The notes: a model not told the origin generated them from the sequence alone. Shown: positions 1 to 7,088, numbered from the stretch's first letter. The stretch is DNA of 9,682 nucleotides from an uncultured Oceanospirillaceae bacterium (GCA_946221045.1 CAMIIY010000049.1:1-9682), one strand, 5' to 3'. Program-made: numbers and translations.

Positions 1-1045
1 GCCACTGGCAACGGGCAAGAATACGGGCTCTTACATCTGCATCGTTTTCACCCACCCCGCCGGTAAAGACCAGTTGCTCCAGCCCGCACAGTGCGGCTGA
101 CAAACGGCCAATCTCGAGCGCTGCGCGGTAACAGAACAGATCAATGGCCAGTTCCGCTTCAGGGCAGTTGGACTGATGCAGTGTCAGCATATCACTGCTG
201 ATGCCCGAAACGCCCAGCCAGCCACTCTGTTTGTACAACAGGTTCTCAAGGGCATCGGTGTCCATATTAAAATTACGTTGCAGATACAGCAGCACCCCAG
301 GATCAATTTGCCCGCTGCGACTGCCCATTGGCAAGCCTTCCACTGCCGTGAAGCCCATGGATGATGCGATAGACTGTCCCTGCTGTACTGCGCACATACT
401 GGCACCGGCACCGAGATGACAGATCACCGTGTTCAGCTTACCTGCATCTGCTGCTTCTAACTGACGCTGAATATAAGCATAGGATAGTCCGTGAAAGCCG
501 TAGCGCTGAATGCCGGCATCACGGAGGTGTTTGGGCAAGGCATAAATCCGTTCGAGTTCAGGCATGCTGGCATGAAACATGGTGTCAAAGCAGGCGATCT
601 GAATGACATCCGGTGCAAGTGCCGTGCAGGCATCCACCAGCTTGAGGTTGAATGGCTGGTGCAGAGGGGCCAGCGGGATCAACTGATCCAGTTGTTCACG
701 GATCTCGGTCGTTAACCGGACAGGTTGGGTGTAGCTATTCCCGCCATGGACGATTCGGTGACCTACTGCCGCCAGCGTGGGCACATTGGCCTGATTGTTC
801 AGCCACTTGAGTATATGTCGAAGACCGGCTTCATGGCGGTCATTGTCCGTAACATGACTAAAATCCACCGCAAACGGAATACGGTTATTGGTGGTGAGAT
901 GTTTTATTTCTCCGCGGGGTGTGTCGCCCAGCAGATTACCCAATTTGAACTGATAAAGCGGCAACAGTGTTGTACCTGCTGTCTGAAAAAGCGCGCATTT
1001 CAGACTGGAGGAGCCCGCGTTGACGGTTAGGATAGAAGCGTTCAT
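1..1045 (-). CDS. ackA: Acetate kinase, C-terminus cut by the window edge
   Basis: Acetate kinase transfers phosphate between acetyl phosphate and ADP, giving acetate and ATP (reversible, cytoplasmic). I translated the frame by hand: it is open for 348 residues from the ATG at 1045 to the window edge, against about 400 for the family, so the last 50 or so residues are missing. Family motifs appear in order: VNAGSSSLK (8-16), GHRIVHGG (95-102) with the substrate Arg97, FDTMFH (153-158) with catalytic Asp154, RYGFHG (181-186) with His185, HLGAGAS (210-216), MGSRSGQIDPG (240-250) with Arg243, GVSGISSDM (278-286) and VFTGGVGEN (326-334). The usual TSH after GFHG is LSY here, so Tyr189 replaces a commonly conserved histidine; I believe this is typical of the proteobacterial subgroup paired with short phosphotransacetylases. 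The start overlaps the pta stop (TGATG), implying translational coupling in one operon. Preference for acetate over propionate or butyrate cannot be read from the sequence. Confidence 0.95.
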   Translation of the reverse strand, partial: MNASILTVNAGSSSLKCALFQTAGTTLLPLYQFKLGNLLGDTPRGEIKHLTTNNRIPFAVDFSHVTDNDRHEAGLRHILKWLNNQANVPTLAAVGHRIVHGGNSYTQPVRLTTEIREQLDQLIPLAPLHQPFNLKLVDACTALAPDVIQIACFDTMFHASMPELERIYALPKHLRDAGIQRYGFHGLSYAYIQRQLEAADAGKLNTVICHLGAGASMCAVQQGQSIASSMGFTAVEGLPMGSRSGQIDPGVLLYLQRNFNMDTDALENLLYKQSGWLGVSGISSDMLTLHQSNCPEAELAIDLFCYRAALEIGRLSAALCGLEQLVFTGGVGENDADVRARILARCQW

Positions 1046-1986
1046 CACTCTGCGTTTTGTCGATCCAGAACCATGTGTGAGGCCAGAGCACAGGAGGCAA
1101 GCCGCCCCAGTGTTTTTTCAGACCGGCTGGTCAGAATAATTGGCACCTTGGCACCCAGAGCGATACCGGCGGATTTGGCGTTGGCCAGGTAGATCAGCTG
1201 TTTAGCGATCATGTTGGCAGCCTCCAGATCGGGCGCCAGCAGAATATCAGCTTCACCGGAGACTTCGGAGACAATGTGTTTGTCTGCCGCAGCCTGTTTT
1301 GAGATGGCATTATCAAATGCCAGCGGGCCATCTAACAGTCCACCGGTGATCTGTCCGCGGTCAGCCATTTTACACAGTGCTGCAGCATCCAGCGTGCTCT
1401 GCAGGTTAGGCTTAACTTTTTCGACGGCGGAGAGGATGGCTACTTTTGGCAGGTCGACACCGAGAGACCGGCAAAAATCCACAGCATTTTGCACAATATC
1501 ACGCTTGCACATCAGGTCAGGCACAATGTTGATGGCGGCATCAGTGATGATCAGTGGTTTGTGGTAGTTAGGTACATCAAAGACAAATACATGGCTGAGG
1601 CGTCGTTCGGTACGGATGCCCCGGGTTTTATGCACCACCGCACTGAGCAGCTCAGAGGTACCAAGGTGGCCCTTCATAAGGGTCTCTGCTTCGCCATTGC
1701 GAATAACATCACAGGCCAGCTCGGCTGCTGCATGGCTGTGTTCCGTGTTCAGCAATCTGTATTGACTGATATCCAGTCGGTGCTCGTCGGCAATGGCCTG
1801 AATTTTATGCTCGGGTCCGATCAGGATGGGCTCAATCAAACCATGTTCTGCTGCTTCAATGGCCCCTATCAGGCTGTTACCGTCTACCGGGTGAACCACG
1901 GCTGTACGAACGGGGCGGGCGGCTTCAGCCTGACGAATAAAAAATTCAAGCTGATCGTGTATCGGTGGTTTCTCTTTGATGATCAT
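1045..1986 (-). CDS. pta: Phosphate acetyl/butyryltransferase, short stand-alone form
   Basis: This enzyme exchanges CoA for phosphate on an acyl group (acetyl-CoA + Pi to acetyl phosphate + CoA), and the kinase encoded next converts the product to acetate and ATP. The 313-residue product matches the phosphate acetyl/butyryltransferase catalytic fold along its whole length. Family stretches are LMKGHL near 103-108, ITDAAINIVPDL near 147-158, LLDGPLAFDNAIS near 217-229, the PDLEAANM core near 252-259 and VPIILTSRSEK near 281-291. It lacks the N-terminal MaoC-like hydratase domain that many relatives carry, and also the P-loop/DRTGG regulatory half of long E. coli-type Pta. The ATG at 1986 lies 11 bases from AGAGG (1998-2002). 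A TTG at 1992 lies 5 bases from it and would add two residues, so the start is ambiguous. The stop overlaps the ackA start. Acetyl rather than butyryl specificity is inferred from the ackA neighbour. Confidence 0.93.
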   Translation of the reverse strand: MIIKEKPPIHDQLEFFIRQAEAARPVRTAVVHPVDGNSLIGAIEAAEHGLIEPILIGPEHKIQAIADEHRLDISQYRLLNTEHSHAAAELACDVIRNGEAETLMKGHLGTSELLSAVVHKTRGIRTERRLSHVFVFDVPNYHKPLIITDAAINIVPDLMCKRDIVQNAVDFCRSLGVDLPKVAILSAVEKVKPNLQSTLDAAALCKMADRGQITGGLLDGPLAFDNAISKQAAADKHIVSEVSGEADILLAPDLEAANMIAKQLIYLANAKSAGIALGAKVPIILTSRSEKTLGRLASCALASHMVLDRQNAE

Positions 1987-2008
1987 AGTCAATAAAGCCT
2001 CTGCGGAA

Positions 2009-2057
2009 CCTGTACGGGTACAGGAAGCGATAATAGGTGAAAGAGAATAAGCTTATT
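2009..2057. promoter_or_regulatory. Two dyads in the pta-ackA upstream region
   Basis: Two perfect inverted repeats lie just upstream of pta. One is CCTGTAC-GG-GTACAGG (2009-2024), ending 6 bases before the AGAGG ribosome site. The other is the 12-base palindrome AATAAGCTTATT (2046-2057), centred 35 bases further from the gene. Either could be an operator, and the first could also fold as a leader hairpin close to the ribosome site. I could not identify a convincing sigma-70 promoter or a known regulator's box here, so the role is inferred from symmetry and position alone. Confidence 0.35.
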
Positions 2058-2087
2058 ATGACGCAGCGCAGCAAATTGTGCATTTAT

Positions 2088-2117
2088 TTCACCGGCGAGT
2101 ATTCACCCGCCGGTGAA
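2088..2117 (-). terminator. Hairpin after the GGDEF-EAL gene
   Basis: A perfect 10-base inverted repeat, TTCACCGGCG (2088-2097) and CGCCGGTGAA (2108-2117), encloses a 10-base loop. It starts 7 bases past the stop codon of the minus-strand GGDEF-EAL gene. The sequence after the stem on the minus strand is AT-rich (AATAAATG) but has no run of T. It is therefore a strong hairpin with a weak intrinsic-terminator tail, and it separates this gene from the pta-ackA operon downstream on the same strand. Confidence 0.6.
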
Positions 2118-2124
2118 GGCAGGC

Positions 2125-4776
2125 TCAGTAGAGTTTGTCGACGTTGTTGTCGAACTGGATAGCTTCCGGTAGTTTTTCAATCTCGATCAGATCACCCATA
2201 TCTTCCTGGGTCAGTGGTTTGCTGAACAGGAAGCCCTGGACAATGTCGCATTCAAATTCACGTAACAGCTTCAGTTGTTCCTGACTTTCGATGCCTTCGG
2301 CCACTACTTTAAGCCGCAGGGCGTGAGCCATGGAGATAATCGAACGGGTCAGAGCCGCGTGATGCGGGTTTTTCACGATATCTCGGATGTAAGTCAGGTC
2401 GATTTTCAGGCTGCTGATAGGTAGTTTGCTCAGGTAACTCAGCGAACTGTTACCCGTACCAAAGTTATCCAGGCTCAGGGCCATACCCAGTTCACGGATT
2501 TCATGCAGTTTTGGCAGCAGTTCATGCAGGTGGTCAGACAGCACGGGTTCACCCAGCTCAAGCTCCAGATATTTGGGGTTGAGTTTGGTCTGTTGCAGGG
2601 TCGCTTTAATATGATCGATCAGGCCTTCATGGCGCAGTTGGGCCAGCGACAGGTTCACGGCCATGCGCATAGGTCGATTGCTGACTTCCAGAAAACTGGC
2701 CAGAGCGCTGCTGGCCTGAGTAATTGCAAACTCGCCCAGTTGATGAACATGGCCGGTTTCTTCCGCCACCGGAATAAATTCCCGTGCAGAAACTTCACCC
2801 AGTTTCGGACTGTGCCAGCGCAACAGGGCTTCAAACCCCATCATTTTGCCGGATTTAATAAAGTTTTTAGTCTGATAGACCAGATAAAATTCGTTGTTTT
2901 CTATTGCCGCCGGCAGTTCCGCTGCAATCCTGACTTTACGTTCGCGCTGTTGTTCCAGCTGCTCGGTATAATGCACAAAACGATTGCGCCCAGTGCGTTT
3001 CGCTTCTGCCAGAGCAACGGTGGCTGCGTGGATCAGTTCGGCAACATTATTGCCATCATCCGGTGCTGAGACCACACCTGCGTTGGCGGTAATAGAAATC
3101 AGCTTGTTATCCAGTGTGAGTGGCGCTGTGACCTGTTCGAGTAACTGTTCGGCATAGGACTCAAGGGGCAGGCTTTCTCCAGTCTGGTAGATCATGAAAC
3201 CATAACCGCCCATATGGTAGATCTGGTCGGCTTCGTTGGTGAAAAAGCGCAATCGTTTGGCGATCTCTTTGAACAGGTCGTCTCCCAAATGGTGGGAGGG
3301 ATCATCGTTGAAGGTACACCAGTTGTCGATATCCAGGTAACAGAGGTAAACCGTTGTTTTGGCACTAGCCGCAACATTCAGATAACGGGTCAGCTGTTCT
3401 TCCCCCCAGCTGCGGTTAGGCAGTCCACTTAAGGGTTCATTACGGGCCAGTGCTTTCAGTTTTAATTCGGTTTTCTTGCGTGCGGTCACATCCTGCATCA
3501 GGAACATGTAACCCACTTCAGAGGCTTTGCCACCAGCAATGCTGCTGATTGAAATGTGGTACCAGTGCCCATTGTGATCGGTAAAACGTTCACCGCTCCA
3601 GTGCCCGCCGCGCACTAGCTGTTCATTGATGCTTGAGCGTTCATTCGTCAGGCCGGAAAAAGGTGGAAAATCAGTCAGCGCTTTTTTGCGCAGCGCCTTG
3701 GCATCATGTTGTTGACCATCAAGGGTAAAGTGGCGATTCGCATAACGTATTGCCCACTTGTTATCTGTAATAACAACCCCGTGGGAGGTTTGCTCGATAG
3801 CGTCAGACAGAGAGTCCTTGCTGCGTGAGCCACTGCTTGGCGTGACCAGATCCTGCTGTTTTTTGGACAGCAGCAGGTAGGCCAGAAAAAGAATCACAAG
3901 TAGCGCAACAAAAGCGAAAATCATGGGCTTCATCCGGTTGATCCAGCTGTCCTGAAGCACTGCGGCCGGAATGCTGGATAGAGTGTAAAGTTGGTATTCT
4001 GAGAAGAAGTTGATGCTGACCAGTTGTTGGGTTCCGCCCAGCGGTAATACAACTGAATCATAGGCTTTCACCGTCAGGTGGTTAGCTTTGATTTTATCAA
4101 GCAGGGACGGGCTCAGAGTCGTGCCTGACAGAAAGGTATCCGGATAGGCCAATACCACGTCACCTGCATGGGATATCATCATCAGCTGGCTTTCAGGAGG
4201 CAGGGGAAGGCCGGTCAGGAAGCTGGACTCACCACTGATTTTCAGCAGTTCCACAACCACGCCTTTTAGCTGCTCTTCGTTGTTCAACAGCGGGATCAGC
4301 AGAGGCAGTACCGGAACCGTTTCCTGTGCGTTGTTGGTGACTTCTATGGCGGGTGCCAATTGGGCCGTATTGGTACTTCGCATCAGTTGGATGGCCTGCT
4401 CAAACTGGCTTTCAACCGGCGTCTGAGGGGTTAAACCAACCTGATAACGCAACTGGCCATCCTCATTGAGCACCATTAGTCCGGCCAGAGACGGTTGGTC
4501 GGTCAGACTTGAAACTGTATCGGCCAGTTGGGCCCGAGGGCTGTCAGGTCCCACCAGCTGTACCGGAAATTTCCGCTGAACCTTTAGGGTTTCGGCCGTG
4601 AAATAAGCTCGATTGTGTTCTATCAGTCGGGTGGTTTGTTGCCGTAGCTGGTCGAGCTTGGTGCGCTGCTCCTCACCCCATGCATTATAGAGTTCCCAGG
4701 CAAATGCGGTGATAAGCAGGAGTGCCGCTAAACCGAAAAGGCGTTGCACTGTATTTCTGGCTAACGAGGTTAGCAT
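2125..4776 (-). CDS. Membrane PAS-GGDEF-EAL protein with altered catalytic motifs
   Basis: This 883-residue inner-membrane signalling protein belongs to the c-di-GMP family. Membrane segments near 12-28 and 285-303 flank a periplasmic region of about 255 residues that is probably a sensor; I do not recognise its subfamily. A PAS/PAC module follows (about 323-435), then GGDEF (about 440-605) and EAL (about 615-860). The GGDEF signature reads GGYGF (523-527), and the I-site RxxD is NEAD (514-517), so cyclase activity and product inhibition through that site are probably lost. In the EAL domain E649, N708, E740, D770, K791, E827 and Q847 are in place, but DDFGTG is DNFGTG (N771), altering one of the paired metal-site aspartates. 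Phosphodiesterase activity may be reduced or absent, making this a possible c-di-GMP receptor. The ATG at 4776 has AGGAG six bases upstream. A hairpin follows the stop. It is transcribed divergently from the DUF2333 gene. Confidence 0.93.
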   Translation of the reverse strand: MLTSLARNTVQRLFGLAALLLITAFAWELYNAWGEEQRTKLDQLRQQTTRLIEHNRAYFTAETLKVQRKFPVQLVGPDSPRAQLADTVSSLTDQPSLAGLMVLNEDGQLRYQVGLTPQTPVESQFEQAIQLMRSTNTAQLAPAIEVTNNAQETVPVLPLLIPLLNNEEQLKGVVVELLKISGESSFLTGLPLPPESQLMMISHAGDVVLAYPDTFLSGTTLSPSLLDKIKANHLTVKAYDSVVLPLGGTQQLVSINFFSEYQLYTLSSIPAAVLQDSWINRMKPMIFAFVALLVILFLAYLLLSKKQQDLVTPSSGSRSKDSLSDAIEQTSHGVVITDNKWAIRYANRHFTLDGQQHDAKALRKKALTDFPPFSGLTNERSSINEQLVRGGHWSGERFTDHNGHWYHISISSIAGGKASEVGYMFLMQDVTARKKTELKLKALARNEPLSGLPNRSWGEEQLTRYLNVAASAKTTVYLCYLDIDNWCTFNDDPSHHLGDDLFKEIAKRLRFFTNEADQIYHMGGYGFMIYQTGESLPLESYAEQLLEQVTAPLTLDNKLISITANAGVVSAPDDGNNVAELIHAATVALAEAKRTGRNRFVHYTEQLEQQRERKVRIAAELPAAIENNEFYLVYQTKNFIKSGKMMGFEALLRWHSPKLGEVSAREFIPVAEETGHVHQLGEFAITQASSALASFLEVSNRPMRMAVNLSLAQLRHEGLIDHIKATLQQTKLNPKYLELELGEPVLSDHLHELLPKLHEIRELGMALSLDNFGTGNSSLSYLSKLPISSLKIDLTYIRDIVKNPHHAALTRSIISMAHALRLKVVAEGIESQEQLKLLREFECDIVQGFLFSKPLTQEDMGDLIEIEKLPEAIQFDNNVDKLY

Positions 4777-4826
4777 CTCTCTCTCCTGAGCGGTCCATCA
4801 CTGTGAGACCTTAACTGTAATTCATT

Positions 4827-4838
4827 GTGCAGCTGCAC
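4827..4838. promoter_or_regulatory. 12-base palindrome between divergent genes
   Basis: GTGCAGCTGCAC is a perfect palindrome in the 186-base gap between the GGDEF-EAL gene (minus) and the DUF2333 gene (plus). Flanking CATTG (4823-4827) and CAATG (4840-4844) extend the dyad imperfectly. It lies about 50 bases upstream of the GGDEF-EAL start, where an operator could sit. No regulator is recognised. A related dyad occurs at 7089-7101. Confidence 0.35.
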
Positions 4839-4908
4839 CCAATGCCTCAATGATTAAATTTAGTCGTATTCTGGTAATTAACCACTTTAACTACAATGTT
4901 TTATCCGG

Positions 4909-4938
4909 TGGTCAGCGCTTCTGTTGGCAGAGTAGAAT
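4909..4938 (+). promoter_or_regulatory. Candidate sigma-70 promoter for the DUF2333 gene
   Basis: TGGTCA (4909-4914, 4 of 6 to consensus) and TAGAAT (4933-4938, 5 of 6) are separated by 18 bases. Transcription would begin near 4945, giving a leader of about 27 bases that contains AAAGGAG (4954-4960). The assignment rests on consensus and position only. Confidence 0.35.
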
Positions 4939-4971
4939 GGTTCTCAGACGAAGAAAGGAGCCTTGATATAT

Positions 4972-6006
4972 ATGGCAATGTTAATTGATTGGTTTTTGGA
5001 TCTCTGGGACAACATGCCAGCGGGTAAAATTGGGCGGGGCCTGTTGGCTTTTGTGTTGCTGGTTCTGGCTGTATCTGTGCCTCTGGGCATTTACTGGAGT
5101 ATTACCCCGTCTGCATTTGAGCCTGTGCAGGCAGCCAGAGAGGATGCTGCGGCTTCTGATCTGACCCCAACTACGGGTTACTCAACGGTGTATACCCTAC
5201 ACCGCCTGGTGAGCACTTTGCTGGACAAGCCCGGAGGGTATATCAGTAATGACCGTCTCCCGCCGGGAGTCTGGCTGGATAACATCAGTAACTGGGAGTT
5301 CGGGGTGCTGGTGCAGTCACGTGATCTGGCGCGTGCCATGCGCAAGGATTTCAGTCGCTCACAGTCCCAGTCGGTGGAAAACCCGGCGCTGACGGTGACA
5401 GAACCGCAGTTTCACTTTGATAACAATAGCTGGTGGTTACCGTCTACTGAATCGCAATACAGTGAGGGACTGGAGGCGCTGGCCAAATATCAGCAGGGGT
5501 TGGCCAGTGTCAGTGAGGGGCAAACTCAGTTTTACGCGCGTGCCGATAATCTTAATAACTGGCTGGCTGATGTGCAGACACGGTTGGGCAGCCTTTCACA
5601 ACGCCTGAGTGCGAGTGTCGGGCAGAAACGCCTGAATACAGATCTGGCGGGTGAGCCGGAGGCGGCGCAGTCAACAGGGACCGCTCTGATTCAGGAGGTG
5701 AAAACGCCCTGGCTGGAAATTGATGATGTGTTTTATGAAGCGCGGGGCTCTGCCTGGGCCTTGCTGCACATTCTCAAAGCCATGGAGCATGATTTTGCTG
5801 CTGTACTGGAGAAGAAGAATGCCCGGGTCAGTTTGCAGCAGATTATCAGGGAGTTGGAGGCAACCCAGGAGACGGTGTGGAGTCCGATGATTCTGAATGG
5901 CGGTGGTTTTGGCCTGTTTGCCAATCATTCTCTGGTCATGGCAAATTATATTTCACGTGCCAATGCCGCCATTATTGACCTGCGTGAACTGTTAGCGCGA
6001 GGATAG
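4972..6006 (+). CDS. DUF2333 family inner-membrane protein
   Basis: The product has 344 residues and matches the DUF2333 family of proteobacterial proteins, whose function is not known. A short amphipathic N-terminus is followed by one membrane segment at about residues 23-43 and a large domain after it, probably periplasmic. The family-typical stretch runs from about 80 to 130 and includes PGGYISNDRLPPGVWLDN, GVLVQSRDLARAMRKDFSRS and QSQSVENPAL. The segment around 165-215 is rich in Gln, Ala and Leu and probably helical. AAAGGAG (4954-4960) sits 11 bases before the ATG at 4972. A TTG at 4963 is only 2 bases from that site and ATG 4978 is the other option, so 4972 is preferred. The gene is divergent from the GGDEF-EAL gene and ends at a hairpin shared with the convergent DUF3012 gene. 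Length and sequence look intact. A cell-envelope role is only a guess from topology. Confidence 0.88.
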   Translation: MAMLIDWFLDLWDNMPAGKIGRGLLAFVLLVLAVSVPLGIYWSITPSAFEPVQAAREDAAASDLTPTTGYSTVYTLHRLVSTLLDKPGGYISNDRLPPGVWLDNISNWEFGVLVQSRDLARAMRKDFSRSQSQSVENPALTVTEPQFHFDNNSWWLPSTESQYSEGLEALAKYQQGLASVSEGQTQFYARADNLNNWLADVQTRLGSLSQRLSASVGQKRLNTDLAGEPEAAQSTGTALIQEVKTPWLEIDDVFYEARGSAWALLHILKAMEHDFAAVLEKKNARVSLQQIIRELEATQETVWSPMILNGGGFGLFANHSLVMANYISRANAAIIDLRELLARG

Positions 6007-6012
6007 TGGATC

Positions 6013-6037
6013 AGCAGGTGGCCAGCGGTCACCTGCT
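6013..6037. terminator. Hairpin between convergent DUF2333 and DUF3012 genes
   Basis: An 11-base stem (6013-6023 with 6027-6037, one G-U pair) encloses a 3-base loop, AGC. It lies 6 bases past the DUF2333 stop and 10 bases past the stop of the minus-strand DUF3012 gene, so it could end transcription from both sides. The T-runs on either side are short (GGTTTAGTT on the plus side), so it is not a textbook intrinsic terminator. Confidence 0.65.
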
Positions 6038-6047
6038 ACTGGTTTAG

Positions 6048-6218
6048 TTAATTAAAAATACAGGATTTGGTGAATTCGGCTGCCTCATTGGCGGTCCAGT
6101 CACCTTTAGGTTTTTCTTTCATCTCTGTGCACCACTCAGGGCTGCCTACCTCGGCGGAACAGGCGGCAAGCAGCAGTGCCAGGTAGCCGACCAAGAAGAT
6201 TTTTTTGAACCCTTGCAT
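6048..6218 (-). CDS. Small DUF3012 lipoprotein
   Basis: This 56-residue gene was found by reading the minus strand. The N-terminus MQGFKK followed by a hydrophobic stretch (7-19) and the lipobox LAAC makes a lipoprotein signal with Cys20 as the lipidated residue. Position +2 is Ser, so the lipoprotein sorting rule predicts the outer membrane. The mature peptide contains VGSPEWC, MKEKPKGDWTANEAAEF and KSCIFN, which match the DUF3012 family of short lipoproteins as I remember it; its function is unknown. Cys30 and Cys53 could form a disulfide bond. AAGGA lies 7-8 bases before the ATG at 6218. It converges on the DUF2333 gene with 41 bases between stop codons and has no gene immediately upstream, so it is probably monocistronic. 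The mature part is only about 37 residues. Identification is firm on architecture and good on family. Confidence 0.88.
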   Translation of the reverse strand: MQGFKKIFLVGYLALLLAACSAEVGSPEWCTEMKEKPKGDWTANEAAEFTKSCIFN

Positions 6219-6230
6219 AATAATTTCCTT

Positions 6231-6590
6231 GTTTTTGAATATGCTGTGTTGGACGAATGTTGCCGGATAAAACGGGCCCCATCACGCTTTGTTTATGTAT
6301 TGTTTAACATTCGATTGGACGCAGATGATTTCGTCTGAAGAACGCGCGGACTCGAGTATAGAAATACTGAATATACCTCGCCATATCATCTCTGCAAGCA
6401 TGCTCTTTGCGTCTGAGTGGCATCATAGGGCATTTCGATAGGTGATGATTTACCTAATCTGCTGCTCAGACTCTTATTGTTACAAGCCATCTCATGTGCA
6501 TTAAAACAGCCAAATCCGTCAGGATATATTGCTCTCAGAATTAACCTGCGGAGTAAGATAAAGGGATGTGCAAAAATTATCTTAATAAAT
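6231..6590. other. Gene-poor stretch of about 360 bases
   Basis: No convincing gene is visible between the DUF3012 start and the DUF4332 terminator. The stretch should hold the DUF3012 promoter, but I could not pick out clear -35 and -10 boxes. It contains small imperfect hairpins, notably CAGATGA-TT-TCGTCTG (6322-6337), a bulged stem around 6437-6459 and the 8-base palindrome AGCATGCT near 6397-6405. Short frames of 26 (minus) and 48 (plus, 6295-6441) codons lack ribosome sites and family resemblance. A small RNA cannot be excluded from sequence alone. Confidence 0.4.
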
Positions 6591-6616
6591 GGCAACTCCG
6601 GTTCGCTGGAGCTGCC
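6591..6616 (-). terminator. Terminator of the DUF4332 gene
   Basis: On the minus strand GGCAGCTCC pairs with GGAGTTGCC (one G-U pair) around an 8-base loop, followed by an AT-rich tail containing ATTTATT and, further on, TTTTT. The G-U pair forms only in the minus-strand RNA, in agreement with its position 24 bases past the stop of the minus-strand DUF4332 gene. Confidence 0.7.
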
Positions 6617-6639
6617 ACTCATTACCAGAAGGGTATTGT

Positions 6640-7044
6640 TCAATAGTTGATTGCGCGGGGAAGATCTTTTGCTTCTGCAATCCACTTTTCGACCTGAATT
6701 TCACTGGGCAGCTTACGTACGCGGTTTTTGTCATCATTCACGGCAACAAGTTTCTCGTGGAGATTTTTCGCATTACGTTGGGCAAGTTCTGGAACTGTGT
6801 CCACGCCAGCAACTTCAAGTAGATCGGCATACTCGCTGCCAATCCCGTTAACCCTAGCCAGATCAGCCCGGTTGATCCACTTGAGAACCAATTTATCACT
6901 GAGGCCGCTTTGATCAGTGATTTTCTTACGTCCTGCTGGAGTGCTTCCCTCACTCAGTAGCTGCTCCTGAGTTTTAATCCCTATGGATTCAAGCTTACTA
7001 GCGTAGGTTTCTCCGATGCCTTCAATGTCTGCAAGCTTAGTCAT
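6640..7044 (-). CDS. DUF4332 helix-hairpin-helix protein
   Basis: The product has 134 residues and matches the DUF4332 family, whose members consist of helix-hairpin-helix modules of the kind that contact DNA backbones. The two clearest hairpins resemble each other: IEGIGETYASKLESIGI (7-23) and VNGIGSEYADLLEVAGV (65-81), each with the central GIG turn. Between them, TPAGRKKITDQSG and VLKWINRADL are typical of the family. The C-terminus is charged (NDDKNRVRKLPSE). No enzyme active site is visible. The ATG at 7044 has AGAGGA seven bases upstream. It is divergent from the DUF853 ATPase gene, with about 130 bases between starts, and has its own terminator. DNA binding is inferred from the motif and has not been demonstrated for this protein; such modules can also bind proteins. 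Confidence 0.88.
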   Translation of the reverse strand: MTKLADIEGIGETYASKLESIGIKTQEQLLSEGSTPAGRKKITDQSGLSDKLVLKWINRADLARVNGIGSEYADLLEVAGVDTVPELAQRNAKNLHEKLVAVNDDKNRVRKLPSEIQVEKWIAEAKDLPRAINY

Positions 7045-7088
7045 TATGTGATCCTCTTGGCGGTTTATAATGAATGCGCTTTAAGCGT

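Noticed and set aside
176..1030. Several plus-strand frames of 60-100 codons at the left end
   Set aside because: All are opposite the continuous acetate kinase frame, which I translated through to the window edge without a stop.
1489..1995. 168-codon plus-strand frame opposite pta
   Set aside because: It is antisense to a well-recognised phosphotransacetylase gene and resembles no family; it is a shadow frame.
2503..3069. 188-codon plus-strand frame inside the GGDEF-EAL gene
   Set aside because: It lies opposite the conserved EAL coding sequence, is Phe/Gln-rich and has no family resemblance, as expected of an antisense shadow.
2125..4776. GGDEF-EAL protein as CsrD
   Set aside because: CsrD also has degenerate GGDEF and EAL motifs and two membrane segments, but here a PAS domain is present and EAL itself is intact, so the domain order and motif changes differ.
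6295..6441. 48-codon plus-strand frame in the gene-poor stretch
   Set aside because: There is no ribosome site before the ATG, no hydrophobic or signal pattern and no resemblance to a known family.
6386..6685. 99-codon minus-strand frame overlapping the end of the DUF4332 gene
   Set aside because: It runs through the DUF4332 terminator hairpin and overlaps that gene in another frame, with no ribosome site or recognisable domain.
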